Under the pieces are notes generated by a model that ran no database searches, was not told the origin of the DNA, and was given only the letters and a program-made list of their open reading frames with translations. From DSOI01 sp041394885 (GTDB taxonomy: Bacteria; Acidobacteriota; Terriglobia; Bryobacterales; Bryobacteraceae), in NCBI GenBank assembly GCA_041394885.1, contig JAWKHI010000008.1:130410-194409 (forward strand): a DNA stretch of 64,000 nt, in the 5' to 3' direction. A program made the translations under genes and the position numbers. Below, piece by piece: positions 17,049 through 25,950 of this stretch. Within the stretch, counting starts at the first letter, position 1, and each line of letters starts with the position of its first letter.

Positions 17049-19127
17049 CTACGGCAGAACCACCAGCGGTGTCCGGCGGAATGCGAATCGTTTGCCAGCT
17101 TCATCCACCACGTTGATCTGGCAGACGTATTCGCCGGGCGCGAGATTCGCCAACGGCACGTCGAGCTCCACCGGCAGCCCAACCCGGTTGCGGTCAGCCG
17201 CCGCCGTCAACCGGTACGGTTCGGTCTCGAATGTCTTCACCTTCCCCCGGAATAGGCTCACCGTCGCGGCGAGACTCGGCGACTTCGACACTGGATCCGT
17301 CGCCGCGTCGTAGGCCTCCACATACACATACAGTTCCTGGTTCCGCCGCACCACGCGATGGATGCTCGGGATCAGCTTCTTCCCGTTCTGCACCAGCGGA
17401 TGCTGCTTCATCGCCTTCCGGTCCCGCTTCGATGCTCCCCCCACCGCTGCCTCCACCGGCTCACGCTGGTTGGCCCAAACCACCGAGCTCAGGCGCAGAT
17501 AGTCGGTCTTGGCGTCCAGATCGGGAACCGTGAACCGCGTCTCGAACGTTCCCATCCGCCCGGTCTCGTTTTCCCGCGCCAAAAACTTCAGCGTGTAGTC
17601 GCCGGGCGGCAGGGTGAACGCGGTGTCGTACTGCAGGTGCCGCGTTCCAATCTGCGCTGCGTTCTCGCCGGTGAGCTTCACCTCGATGAAGTCGCGCACG
17701 TTGCCCGCCAGCGCTCCGCCCGTTTCCCGCACTTGCCCGATAAAGTCCAGCCGCGCTTCTTCGTGCTTCCGTTTACGGGCGAGCTCGATGGTCGACCCCG
17801 GGATCTTCACAGACACCGGCACGATGTAGCGGCCCTTCCCGCGCCGGAAGTAGTTCACCTCGAGAGCGAGCGGCAGGTCTGTAATCGGATCGCCGAGCAG
17901 CAGCGCCTCTTCGAGTTGCCGCTCCTTGTCCGACGACGTGAACTGCTTGAACTGCTTGGGCGCGAAATACCCGGACCGGTAGTCGATCTTCGCCTTCGGA
18001 TCGCTCGTTAGCCGGACCTTGATGCGCCGGTACTTGCCATCTTCGGCTGGATTGGTACTGTAGTAGCCGAGCACATAATAGCTCGAGATATCCTGCTGCG
18101 CCTGCACGATGCCGAGCGCCAGATCGTTGTTGTCGAGAAAGGATTTCCCACCCGTGTCGGCCGCCAGCGTCTCCAGCGTCTCCTGCTGGTTGTTGAATTG
18201 CTGCTGCCGCTGACGCTGCGCTCCGCCCGAGTACATGCTGTTGCCGCGCGTCGAGCCCCGGCGCGAATCCCCGCCCGGCGCCTCGGCTACCAGCCCGCGC
18301 GCATCCACCGGATAGAACGCCACGTTCGCCCGGATGGCCGCGTTCACCGTTGACCGCAACTGCGACTCGTTGTCGCTGCCGGACTTTCCGATGCCGCTCG
18401 AAAAATAGACGAACGCCTTCTTCTCCGGCAGCGTCTGCAGCATCTTCACCGCCGTCTCGAGCGCTCCCAGCTTGCGGTCTGTGTTGAAGATGTTGAACTC
18501 GGTGTCGTCGGCCGTGAAAGCGGCGCCGGTGTCTTCGCCGTTCTCCGTTTCACCGGCCTCTCCCTCGATGGCGAGTTCCGCCGTTTCCCCCGGCCGGAAT
18601 GCCCGAATCACCGAAAGCAGCGTTTCCCGGTCTTCGGTGAAATCCTGCAGCACGCTCAGCTTGGTGGAGAACGCCATGATCGCCACCAGATCGGCCTCGG
18701 TCATGTTGTCGCTCAAGAACTTCTCCGCCGATCGTTGCGCGCGAATCTGCTCGGCCGTCTCCATGGAAGAGAAGTCGAAGAACAACACCATGAGCCGCTT
18801 GTCCTTGTACCGGATCTGCCCCTGCGGCGACGGTGTGATGTCGCGCTTGCGCTCGAGCGGAGCCCCGGGAGCCGCGGCCGGCGCTGGCGGAAGCGGCGCC
18901 GCATCCGATACCAGCCGCTGATACTCGAACACCGATATCGTCTGCGGCTTCCCGTCCTCAGTGATCTCGAAGGATGTGCGCGGCAGGTTTTCGAGCGGCT
19001 TGCCGGCTCCGTCTTTCACCTCCACGTTCACGATCACGAGCTTCGTGGTGACCGAGATCTTGAAGTCTCCCGCCGGCTGCTGCGCCAGCAAGGCGGTCGC
19101 GGCGAATAGGGCAATCCAGTTTTTCAT
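17049..19127 (-). CDS. exported VWFA-related acidobacterial protein
   Basis: 692 residues. A signal peptide (IALFAATALLAQQP) is followed by an acidobacterial-type N-terminal domain (VTTKLVIVNVEVKDGAGKPLENL, FEITEDGKPQTISVFEYQ). A von Willebrand A-like domain follows (KRLMVLFFDFSSM for the metal site, then DLVAIMAFSTKLSVLQDF). A low-complexity Gln stretch (RQRQQQFNNQQ) precedes ASGKSF-like ADTGGKSFLDNN. The C-terminal half is beta-rich. This family (VWFA-related Acidobacterial domain) is expanded in Solibacter-type genomes; its function is unknown, probably adhesion or protein interaction in the envelope. It starts 26 bases after the receptor-like gene, so the two are likely cotranscribed. Confidence 0.88.
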   Translation of the reverse strand: MKNWIALFAATALLAQQPAGDFKISVTTKLVIVNVEVKDGAGKPLENLPRTSFEITEDGKPQTISVFEYQRLVSDAAPLPPAPAAAPGAPLERKRDITPSPQGQIRYKDKRLMVLFFDFSSMETAEQIRAQRSAEKFLSDNMTEADLVAIMAFSTKLSVLQDFTEDRETLLSVIRAFRPGETAELAIEGEAGETENGEDTGAAFTADDTEFNIFNTDRKLGALETAVKMLQTLPEKKAFVYFSSGIGKSGSDNESQLRSTVNAAIRANVAFYPVDARGLVAEAPGGDSRRGSTRGNSMYSGGAQRQRQQQFNNQQETLETLAADTGGKSFLDNNDLALGIVQAQQDISSYYVLGYYSTNPAEDGKYRRIKVRLTSDPKAKIDYRSGYFAPKQFKQFTSSDKERQLEEALLLGDPITDLPLALEVNYFRRGKGRYIVPVSVKIPGSTIELARKRKHEEARLDFIGQVRETGGALAGNVRDFIEVKLTGENAAQIGTRHLQYDTAFTLPPGDYTLKFLARENETGRMGTFETRFTVPDLDAKTDYLRLSSVVWANQREPVEAAVGGASKRDRKAMKQHPLVQNGKKLIPSIHRVVRRNQELYVYVEAYDAATDPVSKSPSLAATVSLFRGKVKTFETEPYRLTAAADRNRVGLPVELDVPLANLAPGEYVCQINVVDEAGKRFAFRRTPLVVLP

Positions 19128-19153
19128 CGAATCTTATTCCTGAACCCGCACAC

Positions 19154-22100
19154 CTAGAATCGGAATCGCAGCGACGCCTGAATGGTCCGCATCGCCGCCG
19201 TGCCCAAGGGCAACCCGTAGTTCGACGCGTTCACCACCGTTCCCAGCCGCGTGAAGCTCACCGTGTTGAACGCATTGTTGGCTTCCACCCGGAACTCCAT
19301 CCGCCGCCGGTCGCTCACGGTGAACGATCGGCCGAGCGACAGGTTCGCCGATAGTCTCCGCGGACCCGGCACTGTATTCCGCGCCGCGTTTCCGTACCGG
19401 CCCGCCGGCGGCAGCGTGAACGCGGCCAGATTGAAGAATCCCGATCCGCCCTCCACCGGTAGGCCCGTCGCATCGGCCCGGCTCGACCCCACCACGCCCG
19501 TACCGCCCGCGTCGGCCCGATTGCCGAGCACCGTCGCCGTGAGCGGATTCCCCGACGTTGCCGTCACCCCGCCGTTGAGCATCCAGTCCTTCAGCAAACG
19601 CCCGGACCATCCACTCGCCCGGATCGGCGACGCACCATCTCCCACCGGCGATGCCAGCACGAAGAACGTGTTCAGCGCATGCCGCTGGTCGAAACTCGAC
19701 AACCCGCGTTCGGCCGCCAGATCCTGGTCATTCTGCACGACCACCCCCTGCCCGCCGCCGTAGGTCGACACGTTGTCGATCGACTTGGCCCACGTGTAGA
19801 GTGCATTGAACGATACCCCGCGCCGGAACCGCCGCGTCAGCCTTACCTGGCCGGCGTGATAGATCGAGTTGCCTTCCGAGCTGTCGAAGGTGAACCCCAC
19901 CGCATTGCCGATCCGGCGGCGCTGCTCGGCCGTCAACGGCGAACCAGGCGGCGCCTGGTTCGGCAGCCGCTGGATGTCGAGCCGCGTGCCTTTGGTGCCC
20001 AGATACCCCAGCTCGAGGATCAGCGAACGGGGAAGATCCTGCTGGATCGACAAATTCCAGGTTTGCGCGTAGCCCACGATGTAGCCCCGGTCCACCGCAT
20101 ACGTGTTGGTGATCTCTTTCGACGGAATCCCGGTGAATCCGGTGGCCAGAGTGAGCGGCGCGCCGGCGCTCGAGGTCAACTGCAGCGTGTCCGCGAACGG
20201 CGGCTGTTGCGCCAGCCGGCTCGCCGCCTGATTGTAGACCGAGCCATTGAAGTACACGCCGTAGCCCGCCCGCACGCGCATGTTCCGCTTCGCGAACGGC
20301 CGCCACGCCAGCGCCACCCGCGGCGCGACGTTGTTCCTGTCCGGATCGATCAGACCCCTCGAGAACGCGCCCGAATAAGGCCCGATGGCCCCCGGCGTCA
20401 CCACCGCCACTCCCGTGAACCCCGGAGCGATGTCCAGGTTCGCCATCCGGCCGTCCCTTTCATACAGCGGCTGCGTGTATTCATACCGCAGTCCCAGGTT
20501 CAGCGAGAAGTTGCCGTTCACACGCCAATCGTCCTGCACGTAAGCGGAATAGCTCGACGCGCGAAAGTTCTGTATCGAGCTGCCGAACCGGACCGAACTC
20601 GATTGCGGCAAACCCAACAACAGATCCGCCAGATCGAACCCCGTGCCGGCCAAAGCCAGCCCATTGGCGTCGAAAGCGCTAGTCGCCACGCCGCTGAAGC
20701 TGAGCGTTCCACGCCCGTCCTGATCGCTCACGTTGTGCAGCAGGTTGCGCCGGAAGTCAAACCCCATGGAGAGGTTGTGGTTCTTGGGTAACACCCAGGT
20801 GAGACCGTCGCCGATCGATGCCGATTGATCCAGCCGCTGCGAAGGGCTCGCATCCCGCAGCGCGCCGAAGTTGGTGAACGTCAGGTTGGGCGGGCCGAAG
20901 TTGACCGGGTCCCGCGACGTGCCCTGGATGCCCAACTGGCCGGCTACGTCGGCGCCGTTGGCGAAATAGGGAAGCATCTCACTGCGGTTGCGGCTGTACC
21001 GGAATCGCAGGTTGTTCACCATCGATGGCCGCAAATTGCGCGTCCATCCCAGGTCCAGGCTCGATCCGCTGCCGCTCGAGGTGTCTCGGAACTGATACGC
21101 CTGCAGCGTCTCGCTGTAGCGCCGCTGCAGGTTGAAATTGAAGGAGAGCCGATTGCGCGCCGTGAGCGTGTGATTCAACCGCAGCCCGAAGTTATCCGCC
21201 GTCTGCGGCACCGATCCCACAAACTGGTAGTTCTGCACCCGGCCCGGCTGATTCGGCAGCGGCACGAACGACAGCAGCGCGGCCGCCGCCGGATCGATCC
21301 GGGACGAAGGAACCACGTTGCCCGGGAATGGCGTGCGCGTCTGTGGATCGTAGATGGCCACCGGGCCACGGCCCAATGACTGCGAGAAATCGCCCGCCCG
21401 CTCGGCCTCCGACGGCACCGTCGCCACGGCGTTGAACGGATTCCGGCTCCGGGTGCCGAAGTAGTTCGCAAAGAAGAATGTCTTCTCGCTGTCGATCAAC
21501 TTCGGGATGCGCAACTGCCCGCCGGCGGCGATCCCGAACCGGTAGCGCGAGTAAGCCGCCTTGTCCACCGTCTGCCCAGTGAGCGAATACGGGCGGGCGT
21601 CAAGACCGGAATTGTTGAGAGAAAGCGACGCCATGCCGCGAATGGTGTCCCGTTGCGGCCGCCGGTTCCCGAACGCGCCTACGCCGCGCTGTCCGAGCCA
21701 CTCCGGACGCGGCCGGCCGCCCGGTCCAGCGCCCGCGCCGGGTCTCACCCGTCCTCCCGCTCCCGCACGCGCACCCGCTCCGCCCCGTCCCCTGAAGCCC
21801 CCAGGGCCGGCGAATCCGCCGCGTCCGCCCCCCGGACCGCCACCGGGACCGCCCATTCCAGGTCCACCCGGTCCACCGCCAGGTCCACCGGGCCCACCCG
21901 GTCCACCGCCAGGTCCGGCGCCCGGTCCGGCGCCTTGTCCAAAACCCGCCGCTCCGGAACCGCCTTCCCCAGGTCCACCGATTCCGCCCGGCTGGCCGAA
22001 GCCACCACCCGGCGGCCCGAAGCCACCCGGTCCGCCCGGTCCGCCGAACCCGAACTCGGGGCGCTCCGGTTCAATCTGCAGCCCACGGCTCACGCTCCCG

Positions 22101-22582
22101 TTCACCAGAAAGGACTCGTTGGCGTCCTGCCGCATCGGCTGGAAATCACGCGGTGCCGCCGCCTGGCTCTCGATCGCCGCCAGGAGCTCGTTCTGCACCG
22201 TCTGATTCAAGGCCACGCGTCCAAAGCCGGAGGCTGAGGCGGGTGCGCCGTTGGGGCGTCCGGCCGGGGCCGCCGCCACACGCGGTTTCTCGGCGACGCC
22301 CAGGGTCCATTGCATCGACGCCGCAAGGGCCTTCTCCTGAGCGCCGAACCCGAACATCTCCACCCGGATGGTCCAGCCTTCGCCGCTGAGGTCATCAAAA
22401 ACGTAGGCGCCGTCTTCGCCCGTGGAGGTAACCAGCCTTCGTTCGCCTTGCCGCGCGGTCACTGTCGCGCCGGGAATAGGCAGGCCATTTGCGGTCACCG
22501 TGCCCTTGTATGGTTCGGCCGCGATGGCCGCGGCGACGAGGGTCCATGACAGGACTAGGCGCGGAAAGAAAGGTTTCGACAT
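19154..22582 (-). CDS. Oar/TonB-dependent receptor-like outer-membrane protein
   Basis: 1142 residues from ATG 22582 (GGACAGAG upstream); an in-frame ATG at 22648 would add residues before the signal peptide. Signal peptide, then a carboxypeptidase-regulatory-like domain (YKGTVTANGLPIPGATVTARQGERRLVTSTGEDGAYVFDDL). A very Gly/Pro-rich stretch follows at residues ~180-310. The C-terminal ~750 residues form a beta-barrel resembling Oar-like TonB-dependent receptors, with SSYSAYVQDDWRVNGNFSLNLGLRYEYTQP near the usual position and a terminal LRFRF. This receptor type is abundant in Acidobacteriota; the substrate is unknown. The Gly-rich insert is much longer than a normal linker. Confidence 0.87.
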   Translation of the reverse strand: MSKPFFPRLVLSWTLVAAAIAAEPYKGTVTANGLPIPGATVTARQGERRLVTSTGEDGAYVFDDLSGEGWTIRVEMFGFGAQEKALAASMQWTLGVAEKPRVAAAPAGRPNGAPASASGFGRVALNQTVQNELLAAIESQAAAPRDFQPMRQDANESFLVNGSVSRGLQIEPERPEFGFGGPGGPGGFGPPGGGFGQPGGIGGPGEGGSGAAGFGQGAGPGAGPGGGPGGPGGPGGGPGGPGMGGPGGGPGGGRGGFAGPGGFRGRGGAGARAGAGGRVRPGAGAGPGGRPRPEWLGQRGVGAFGNRRPQRDTIRGMASLSLNNSGLDARPYSLTGQTVDKAAYSRYRFGIAAGGQLRIPKLIDSEKTFFFANYFGTRSRNPFNAVATVPSEAERAGDFSQSLGRGPVAIYDPQTRTPFPGNVVPSSRIDPAAAALLSFVPLPNQPGRVQNYQFVGSVPQTADNFGLRLNHTLTARNRLSFNFNLQRRYSETLQAYQFRDTSSGSGSSLDLGWTRNLRPSMVNNLRFRYSRNRSEMLPYFANGADVAGQLGIQGTSRDPVNFGPPNLTFTNFGALRDASPSQRLDQSASIGDGLTWVLPKNHNLSMGFDFRRNLLHNVSDQDGRGTLSFSGVATSAFDANGLALAGTGFDLADLLLGLPQSSSVRFGSSIQNFRASSYSAYVQDDWRVNGNFSLNLGLRYEYTQPLYERDGRMANLDIAPGFTGVAVVTPGAIGPYSGAFSRGLIDPDRNNVAPRVALAWRPFAKRNMRVRAGYGVYFNGSVYNQAASRLAQQPPFADTLQLTSSAGAPLTLATGFTGIPSKEITNTYAVDRGYIVGYAQTWNLSIQQDLPRSLILELGYLGTKGTRLDIQRLPNQAPPGSPLTAEQRRRIGNAVGFTFDSSEGNSIYHAGQVRLTRRFRRGVSFNALYTWAKSIDNVSTYGGGQGVVVQNDQDLAAERGLSSFDQRHALNTFFVLASPVGDGASPIRASGWSGRLLKDWMLNGGVTATSGNPLTATVLGNRADAGGTGVVGSSRADATGLPVEGGSGFFNLAAFTLPPAGRYGNAARNTVPGPRRLSANLSLGRSFTVSDRRRMEFRVEANNAFNTVSFTRLGTVVNASNYGLPLGTAAMRTIQASLRFRF

Positions 22583-22699
22583 TCGCTCTGTCCGGTTAGA
22601 CGACGTCTTTCCCGCGAAAGTAATTGTCCCGGACGGCGATACGCCCAACTTAACAAAACGTTACGGCCCGGCCGGGTCGGCTGGCATGCCGGGCCCCGG

Positions 22700-23086
22700 T
22701 TACGGGCGCGGTAGGTACGCCACGCAGTCGATTTCCACCTTCATCTGCTTATTCGCAAACTTGGTCTCCACCGTCGTGCGCGTCGGCTTCGCTTCGCCGA
22801 AAAACTCGCCATACACTTCGTTCATCGCCCCGAAGTCGTCGCCGTCGCGAAGAAACACTCCGCACCGCACCACATCGGACAGCGACGCGCCGCAGCCTTC
22901 GAGGATGCGCCGGATGTTGTTGAGCACCACACGCGTCTCATGACGAATGTCGCCGAGCGAAAACTGGTTCGTCTCCGGATCGATCGGCCCCTGCCCGGAG
23001 ACGAAAATGAAGTCTCCGGCGCGGACGGCCGGCGAATAAGGGCCCCGCGGTACCGGCACTCCCGGCGGCGAGATTCGTTCTATCAT
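22700..23086 (-). CDS. RidA/Rid-family protein
   Basis: 128 residues, standard length for the YjgF/YER057c/UK114 (Rid) family. Motifs: GPYSPAVRAGDFIFVSGQGP, the conserved Arg in SDVVRCGVFLRD, and EIDCVAYLP at the C-terminus. RidA members hydrolyse reactive enamine/imine intermediates released by PLP enzymes; subfamily specificity is not certain here. Its ATG overlaps the stop of the NYN gene (ATGA at 23083-23086). Confidence 0.9.
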   Translation of the reverse strand: MIERISPPGVPVPRGPYSPAVRAGDFIFVSGQGPIDPETNQFSLGDIRHETRVVLNNIRRILEGCGASLSDVVRCGVFLRDGDDFGAMNEVYGEFFGEAKPTRTTVETKFANKQMKVEIDCVAYLPRP

Positions 23087-24501
23087 GAGGTCTTCCTTCG
23101 CGACGGGGCCTTCTTGGTGGCGGATTTGCGCGGCGCCGCTTTCTTGCGCGCCCGCGGCGACACCGGTTTCGGATCCGGCTCGAAGATCGTCGGCTGGCCT
23201 TCCACGATCGGCTGCCGCTCGTCATACTCGTGCGGCTTGTCGTCCTCGCTCATTGGTGGCGGGGCCGGCGGATAGAACTCCGCGCCCAGATACACGATCA
23301 GCCCGCGTTCTTCGTCCGGCTCCAGACGCACCACCGTCCGGTCCTGGGCGAAGTTCAGCAGATGATTGAATTCCTGGAAGCCGTATTTGCGCCAGTTCAG
23401 ATCCGGCTTCTCTTCGCCTACCCAAACCTGCAGTTGCTCTGCCGCCACGCCGTCTTCCATGTCCAGGCGGTGGTCTTCGAGTACGTCACGCAGATTGGGA
23501 AGCGCGTCCTCGGGCCGCAACTGGATCTTATCGGGCGAATGCGTCCGCTTGCGCTCGATCACATAGCGACCGCCGGACCCGCTCACGTGCACGTAGTCCG
23601 CCTTCTTCAGCAGGTCCACGAATTCGGAGAAGCTTCGTGCGCCGTACGCCTTCTCGTTGAACGAGGGCGACAACTGGAGCATGGTCGATTTCAACAGCCC
23701 CAACTGCGGCTGCACCGCGCGGCGCTCCAGCACTTCGAGCGCGCGCTCCACCATCGGTAGCGCCTGGCTCAGATCGAGGGGCGCTGGACGGTCGCGCCCG
23801 CCTCCCCCGCCGCCGCCACCCTTGGGACGCTGGTCCTGGCGGTCGGGACGGTCCTGCCGTTCCGGACGGTCTTGCCTCTCGGGCCGGTCCTGCTGTTGCC
23901 GTTCCGGACGGTCTTGACGGTCGCCGGCGGCCGGCTCGGGCCGCTCCTGGGATCGCTCCTGACGGTCGCCATCGGGCCGGTCGCGATCCCGGTCTCCGCG
24001 CCGCGATTGCTGTTGCGGCCGCGTCACCGGCATATCGTCGAGCATGGACTCGTAGCTGATGAACTCGTGGCAGTTCTGCTGCAGAATCGTCGAGGTAAAG
24101 GCCTTCCCGCCGACAATGAACACCGTCTTGCCGTATTCCTTCAACTTGTTCACCAGCGGGATGAAGTCACTGTCTCCGCTCACGATCGCGAACGCGTTCA
24201 CGTGCGGATGGGTGAAGGCCATCTCCATCGCGTCCAGCGCCAGATTGATATCGGCGCCGTTCTTGTCCCCGCGCGGCGACGGGATCCGCTGCACCATCTG
24301 GACGGCGTTCTCCGCCATCTGCCGTGTTGCCGGTTCCTGGCGGCCCCAGTTCGCATACGCGAACTTCGCCACGATCACCCCGCGTTCTTTCAATGCATCG
24401 AGCACCGGCGCCACGCGAAACTCACGCCGCAACGTGCTCTTTACGCCGATTTCTATGTTGTCGTAGTCGACGAAAACGGCGATGTTCAGTTTTTCATTCA
24501 T
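23083..24501 (-). CDS. NYN-domain (PIN-like) ribonuclease-type protein with C-terminal OST-HTH/LOTUS-like domains
   Basis: 472 residues. Residues 1-165 form a NYN (DUF88/LabA-like) domain with the acidic metal-site residues in AVFVDYDNIEIG, GADINLALDAME and AIVSGDSDFIPLVNKLKEYGKTV. A charged, low-complexity linker follows, built of RPER/RQDRPD-type repeats (residues ~185-245) and then a Gly run. Two segments with OST-HTH/LOTUS character come next (~250-330 and ~345-420), each with a short F-x-E/F-x-x-L pattern. The C-terminus is Lys/Arg-rich. Family knowledge suggests a metal-dependent RNase recruited to RNA or partner proteins. It is sandwiched between the B12-binding and RidA genes on the same strand. 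Confidence 0.83.
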   Translation of the reverse strand: MNEKLNIAVFVDYDNIEIGVKSTLRREFRVAPVLDALKERGVIVAKFAYANWGRQEPATRQMAENAVQMVQRIPSPRGDKNGADINLALDAMEMAFTHPHVNAFAIVSGDSDFIPLVNKLKEYGKTVFIVGGKAFTSTILQQNCHEFISYESMLDDMPVTRPQQQSRRGDRDRDRPDGDRQERSQERPEPAAGDRQDRPERQQQDRPERQDRPERQDRPDRQDQRPKGGGGGGGGRDRPAPLDLSQALPMVERALEVLERRAVQPQLGLLKSTMLQLSPSFNEKAYGARSFSEFVDLLKKADYVHVSGSGGRYVIERKRTHSPDKIQLRPEDALPNLRDVLEDHRLDMEDGVAAEQLQVWVGEEKPDLNWRKYGFQEFNHLLNFAQDRTVVRLEPDEERGLIVYLGAEFYPPAPPPMSEDDKPHEYDERQPIVEGQPTIFEPDPKPVSPRARKKAAPRKSATKKAPSRRKTS

Positions 24502-24549
24502 GTTACTTGCTATTCCAATGTCTGGTTACTTCTCTGTGGCATCGGGCGC

Positions 24550-24951
24550 TCATGCGTTCTGCGCAACGGCGGAACGGATGAACTCCACGATCCCCTCGAG
24601 CGGCGCCCCCGGCTGGAATACGGCCGCGACGCCTGCTTTTCGCAGTGCCGCCGCATCCTCATCCGGAATGATTCCACCCACCACCACCACCACGTCCTTC
24701 ATCTCGCGTTCGGCCAGCAACTCCATCAGCCGCGGCACAATCGCGTTGTGCGCGCCCGACAAAATCGACAGTCCGATCACTTGCACGTCTTCCTGAAGAG
24801 CCGCGTTCACGATCATCTCCGGCGTCTGCCGCAGACCGGTATAGATCACTTCCATTCCGGCGTCCCGCAACGCACGGGCGATCACTTTCGCGCCCCGATC
24901 GTGTCCGTCCAGGCCTGGTTTTGCAACGAGGACCCGGATGCGTGGTTCCAT
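24550..24951 (-). CDS. cobalamin (B12)-binding domain protein, methylmalonyl-CoA mutase C-terminal type
   Basis: 133 residues from ATG 24951. It has the full B12-binding fold signature: VLVAKPGLDGHDRGAKVIARAL (DxHxxG, with the base-off His), IGLSILSGAHN and VVVGGIIPDEDAAALRKAGVAAVFQPG (GG motif). Such stand-alone subunits are the small subunit of methylmalonyl-CoA or isobutyryl-CoA mutase; the catalytic large subunit is not in this window. A TATAAT box lies 70 bases upstream. Confidence 0.9.
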   Translation of the reverse strand: MEPRIRVLVAKPGLDGHDRGAKVIARALRDAGMEVIYTGLRQTPEMIVNAALQEDVQVIGLSILSGAHNAIVPRLMELLAEREMKDVVVVVGGIIPDEDAAALRKAGVAAVFQPGAPLEGIVEFIRSAVAQNA

Positions 24952-25019
24952 TCTTCGCTTCCGGTGAGAGATTCCGGCTTGCCGCAAGGCGGCCGGAGAG
25001 GCTAGTTCGCTCTAGCCTC

Positions 25020-25025
25020 ATTATA
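25020..25025 (-). promoter_or_regulatory. putative -10 (TATAAT) for the B12-binding gene
   Basis: On the minus strand 25025-25020 reads TATAAT, 69-70 bases before the ATG at 24951, preceded by GCGCG rather than an obvious -35. It forms a divergent promoter region with the TACAAT of proC. Confidence 0.45.
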
Positions 25026-25076
25026 CGCGCAAAACTCCTCGCGTATTCGCCTGCCCTCCCACAGGCCCTTCGACGC

Positions 25077-25082
25077 TACAAT
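25077..25082 (+). promoter_or_regulatory. putative -10 (TACAAT) for proC
   Basis: TACAAT followed by GGAGAA (25085-25090) and ATG at 25093. Because the -10 overlaps the ATG at 25081, that upstream ATG is unlikely to be the start. Confidence 0.5.
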
Positions 25083-25092
25083 GTGGAGAACA

Positions 25093-25950
25093 ATGACCAA
25101 CGCAAGCGGTCCCCGGATCGCCATCATCGGCGCCGGTAACATTGGCGCCGCTCTACTGGGGGGAATCGTCAACGGCGGTGTCACTCCGCCCTCGCACCTC
25201 ATTGCCACTGTGCAATCCAAGGAGCGGCAAGCCGAGCTTACCCTCCGGCATCCCGGCGTCAAGATCACTTGCGGCGGCAATCTGGAGGCCTGCGAGACCT
25301 CCGATGTGGTCATCCTCGCCGTCAAGCCGCACGCCATCAATCACGTCCTCGAGCAAATTCGCTGGGGGCTGCGCGAATCCAGGATCCTCGTTTCTCTCGC
25401 CGCCGCCTACCCCATGCAACTCATCGAGAATGTCGTCGGACGGCACCTGCCCGTGTTCCGCGCCATGCCGAACATCCCCGTGGTGGTGGAAGAAGGCGCC
25501 ACATCCATCGCCGCCAACGCGCATGCCAAGATCGAGCAGCGCGAAGTCGTGGATCGTATCTTTCGCTCGGTGGGCGTGGCTTGCTGGGTGGAAGAGGACC
25601 AACTCCACGCCGTCACCGCGCTCTCCGGAAGCGGACCTGCCTATATTTATATGGTCATTGAGGCCATGATCGCTGGCGGACTCAAAATGGGCCTCTCCCA
25701 CGAAACTGCCACCCGCCTCGCCGAACAAACGGTCCTGGGCGCCGCCAAGCTTGTTCGCGAAACCATGCTCCATCCCGCCGTGCTTCGGGATCAGGTGGTT
25801 ACTCCCGGCGGCGTCACCATCTCCGCCATCCACGAACTCGAGAAGCACGGCCTCCGGTCCATGCTGATCTCGGCGGTGGAAACGGCTACCAACCACTCGC
25901 GAGTGATGACCGATCGCATCGTCGAAGCCAACAAACCCTCCGAACAATGA
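25093..25950 (+). CDS. proC: pyrroline-5-carboxylate reductase
   Basis: 285 residues from ATG 25093. It reduces 1-pyrroline-5-carboxylate to proline with NAD(P)H, the last step of proline synthesis. The N-terminal Rossmann motif IAIIGAGNIGAALLGGIV, the conserved VILAVKPHAI, FRAMPNIPVVVEEGATSI and the C-terminal catalytic/dimer segment LSGSGPAYIYMVIEAM and VVTPGGVTISAI are all present and spaced as in the family. The TGA overlaps the ATG of the peptidase gene (25947-25950). Confidence 0.96.
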   Translation: MTNASGPRIAIIGAGNIGAALLGGIVNGGVTPPSHLIATVQSKERQAELTLRHPGVKITCGGNLEACETSDVVILAVKPHAINHVLEQIRWGLRESRILVSLAAAYPMQLIENVVGRHLPVFRAMPNIPVVVEEGATSIAANAHAKIEQREVVDRIFRSVGVACWVEEDQLHAVTALSGSGPAYIYMVIEAMIAGGLKMGLSHETATRLAEQTVLGAAKLVRETMLHPAVLRDQVVTPGGVTISAIHELEKHGLRSMLISAVETATNHSRVMTDRIVEANKPSEQ

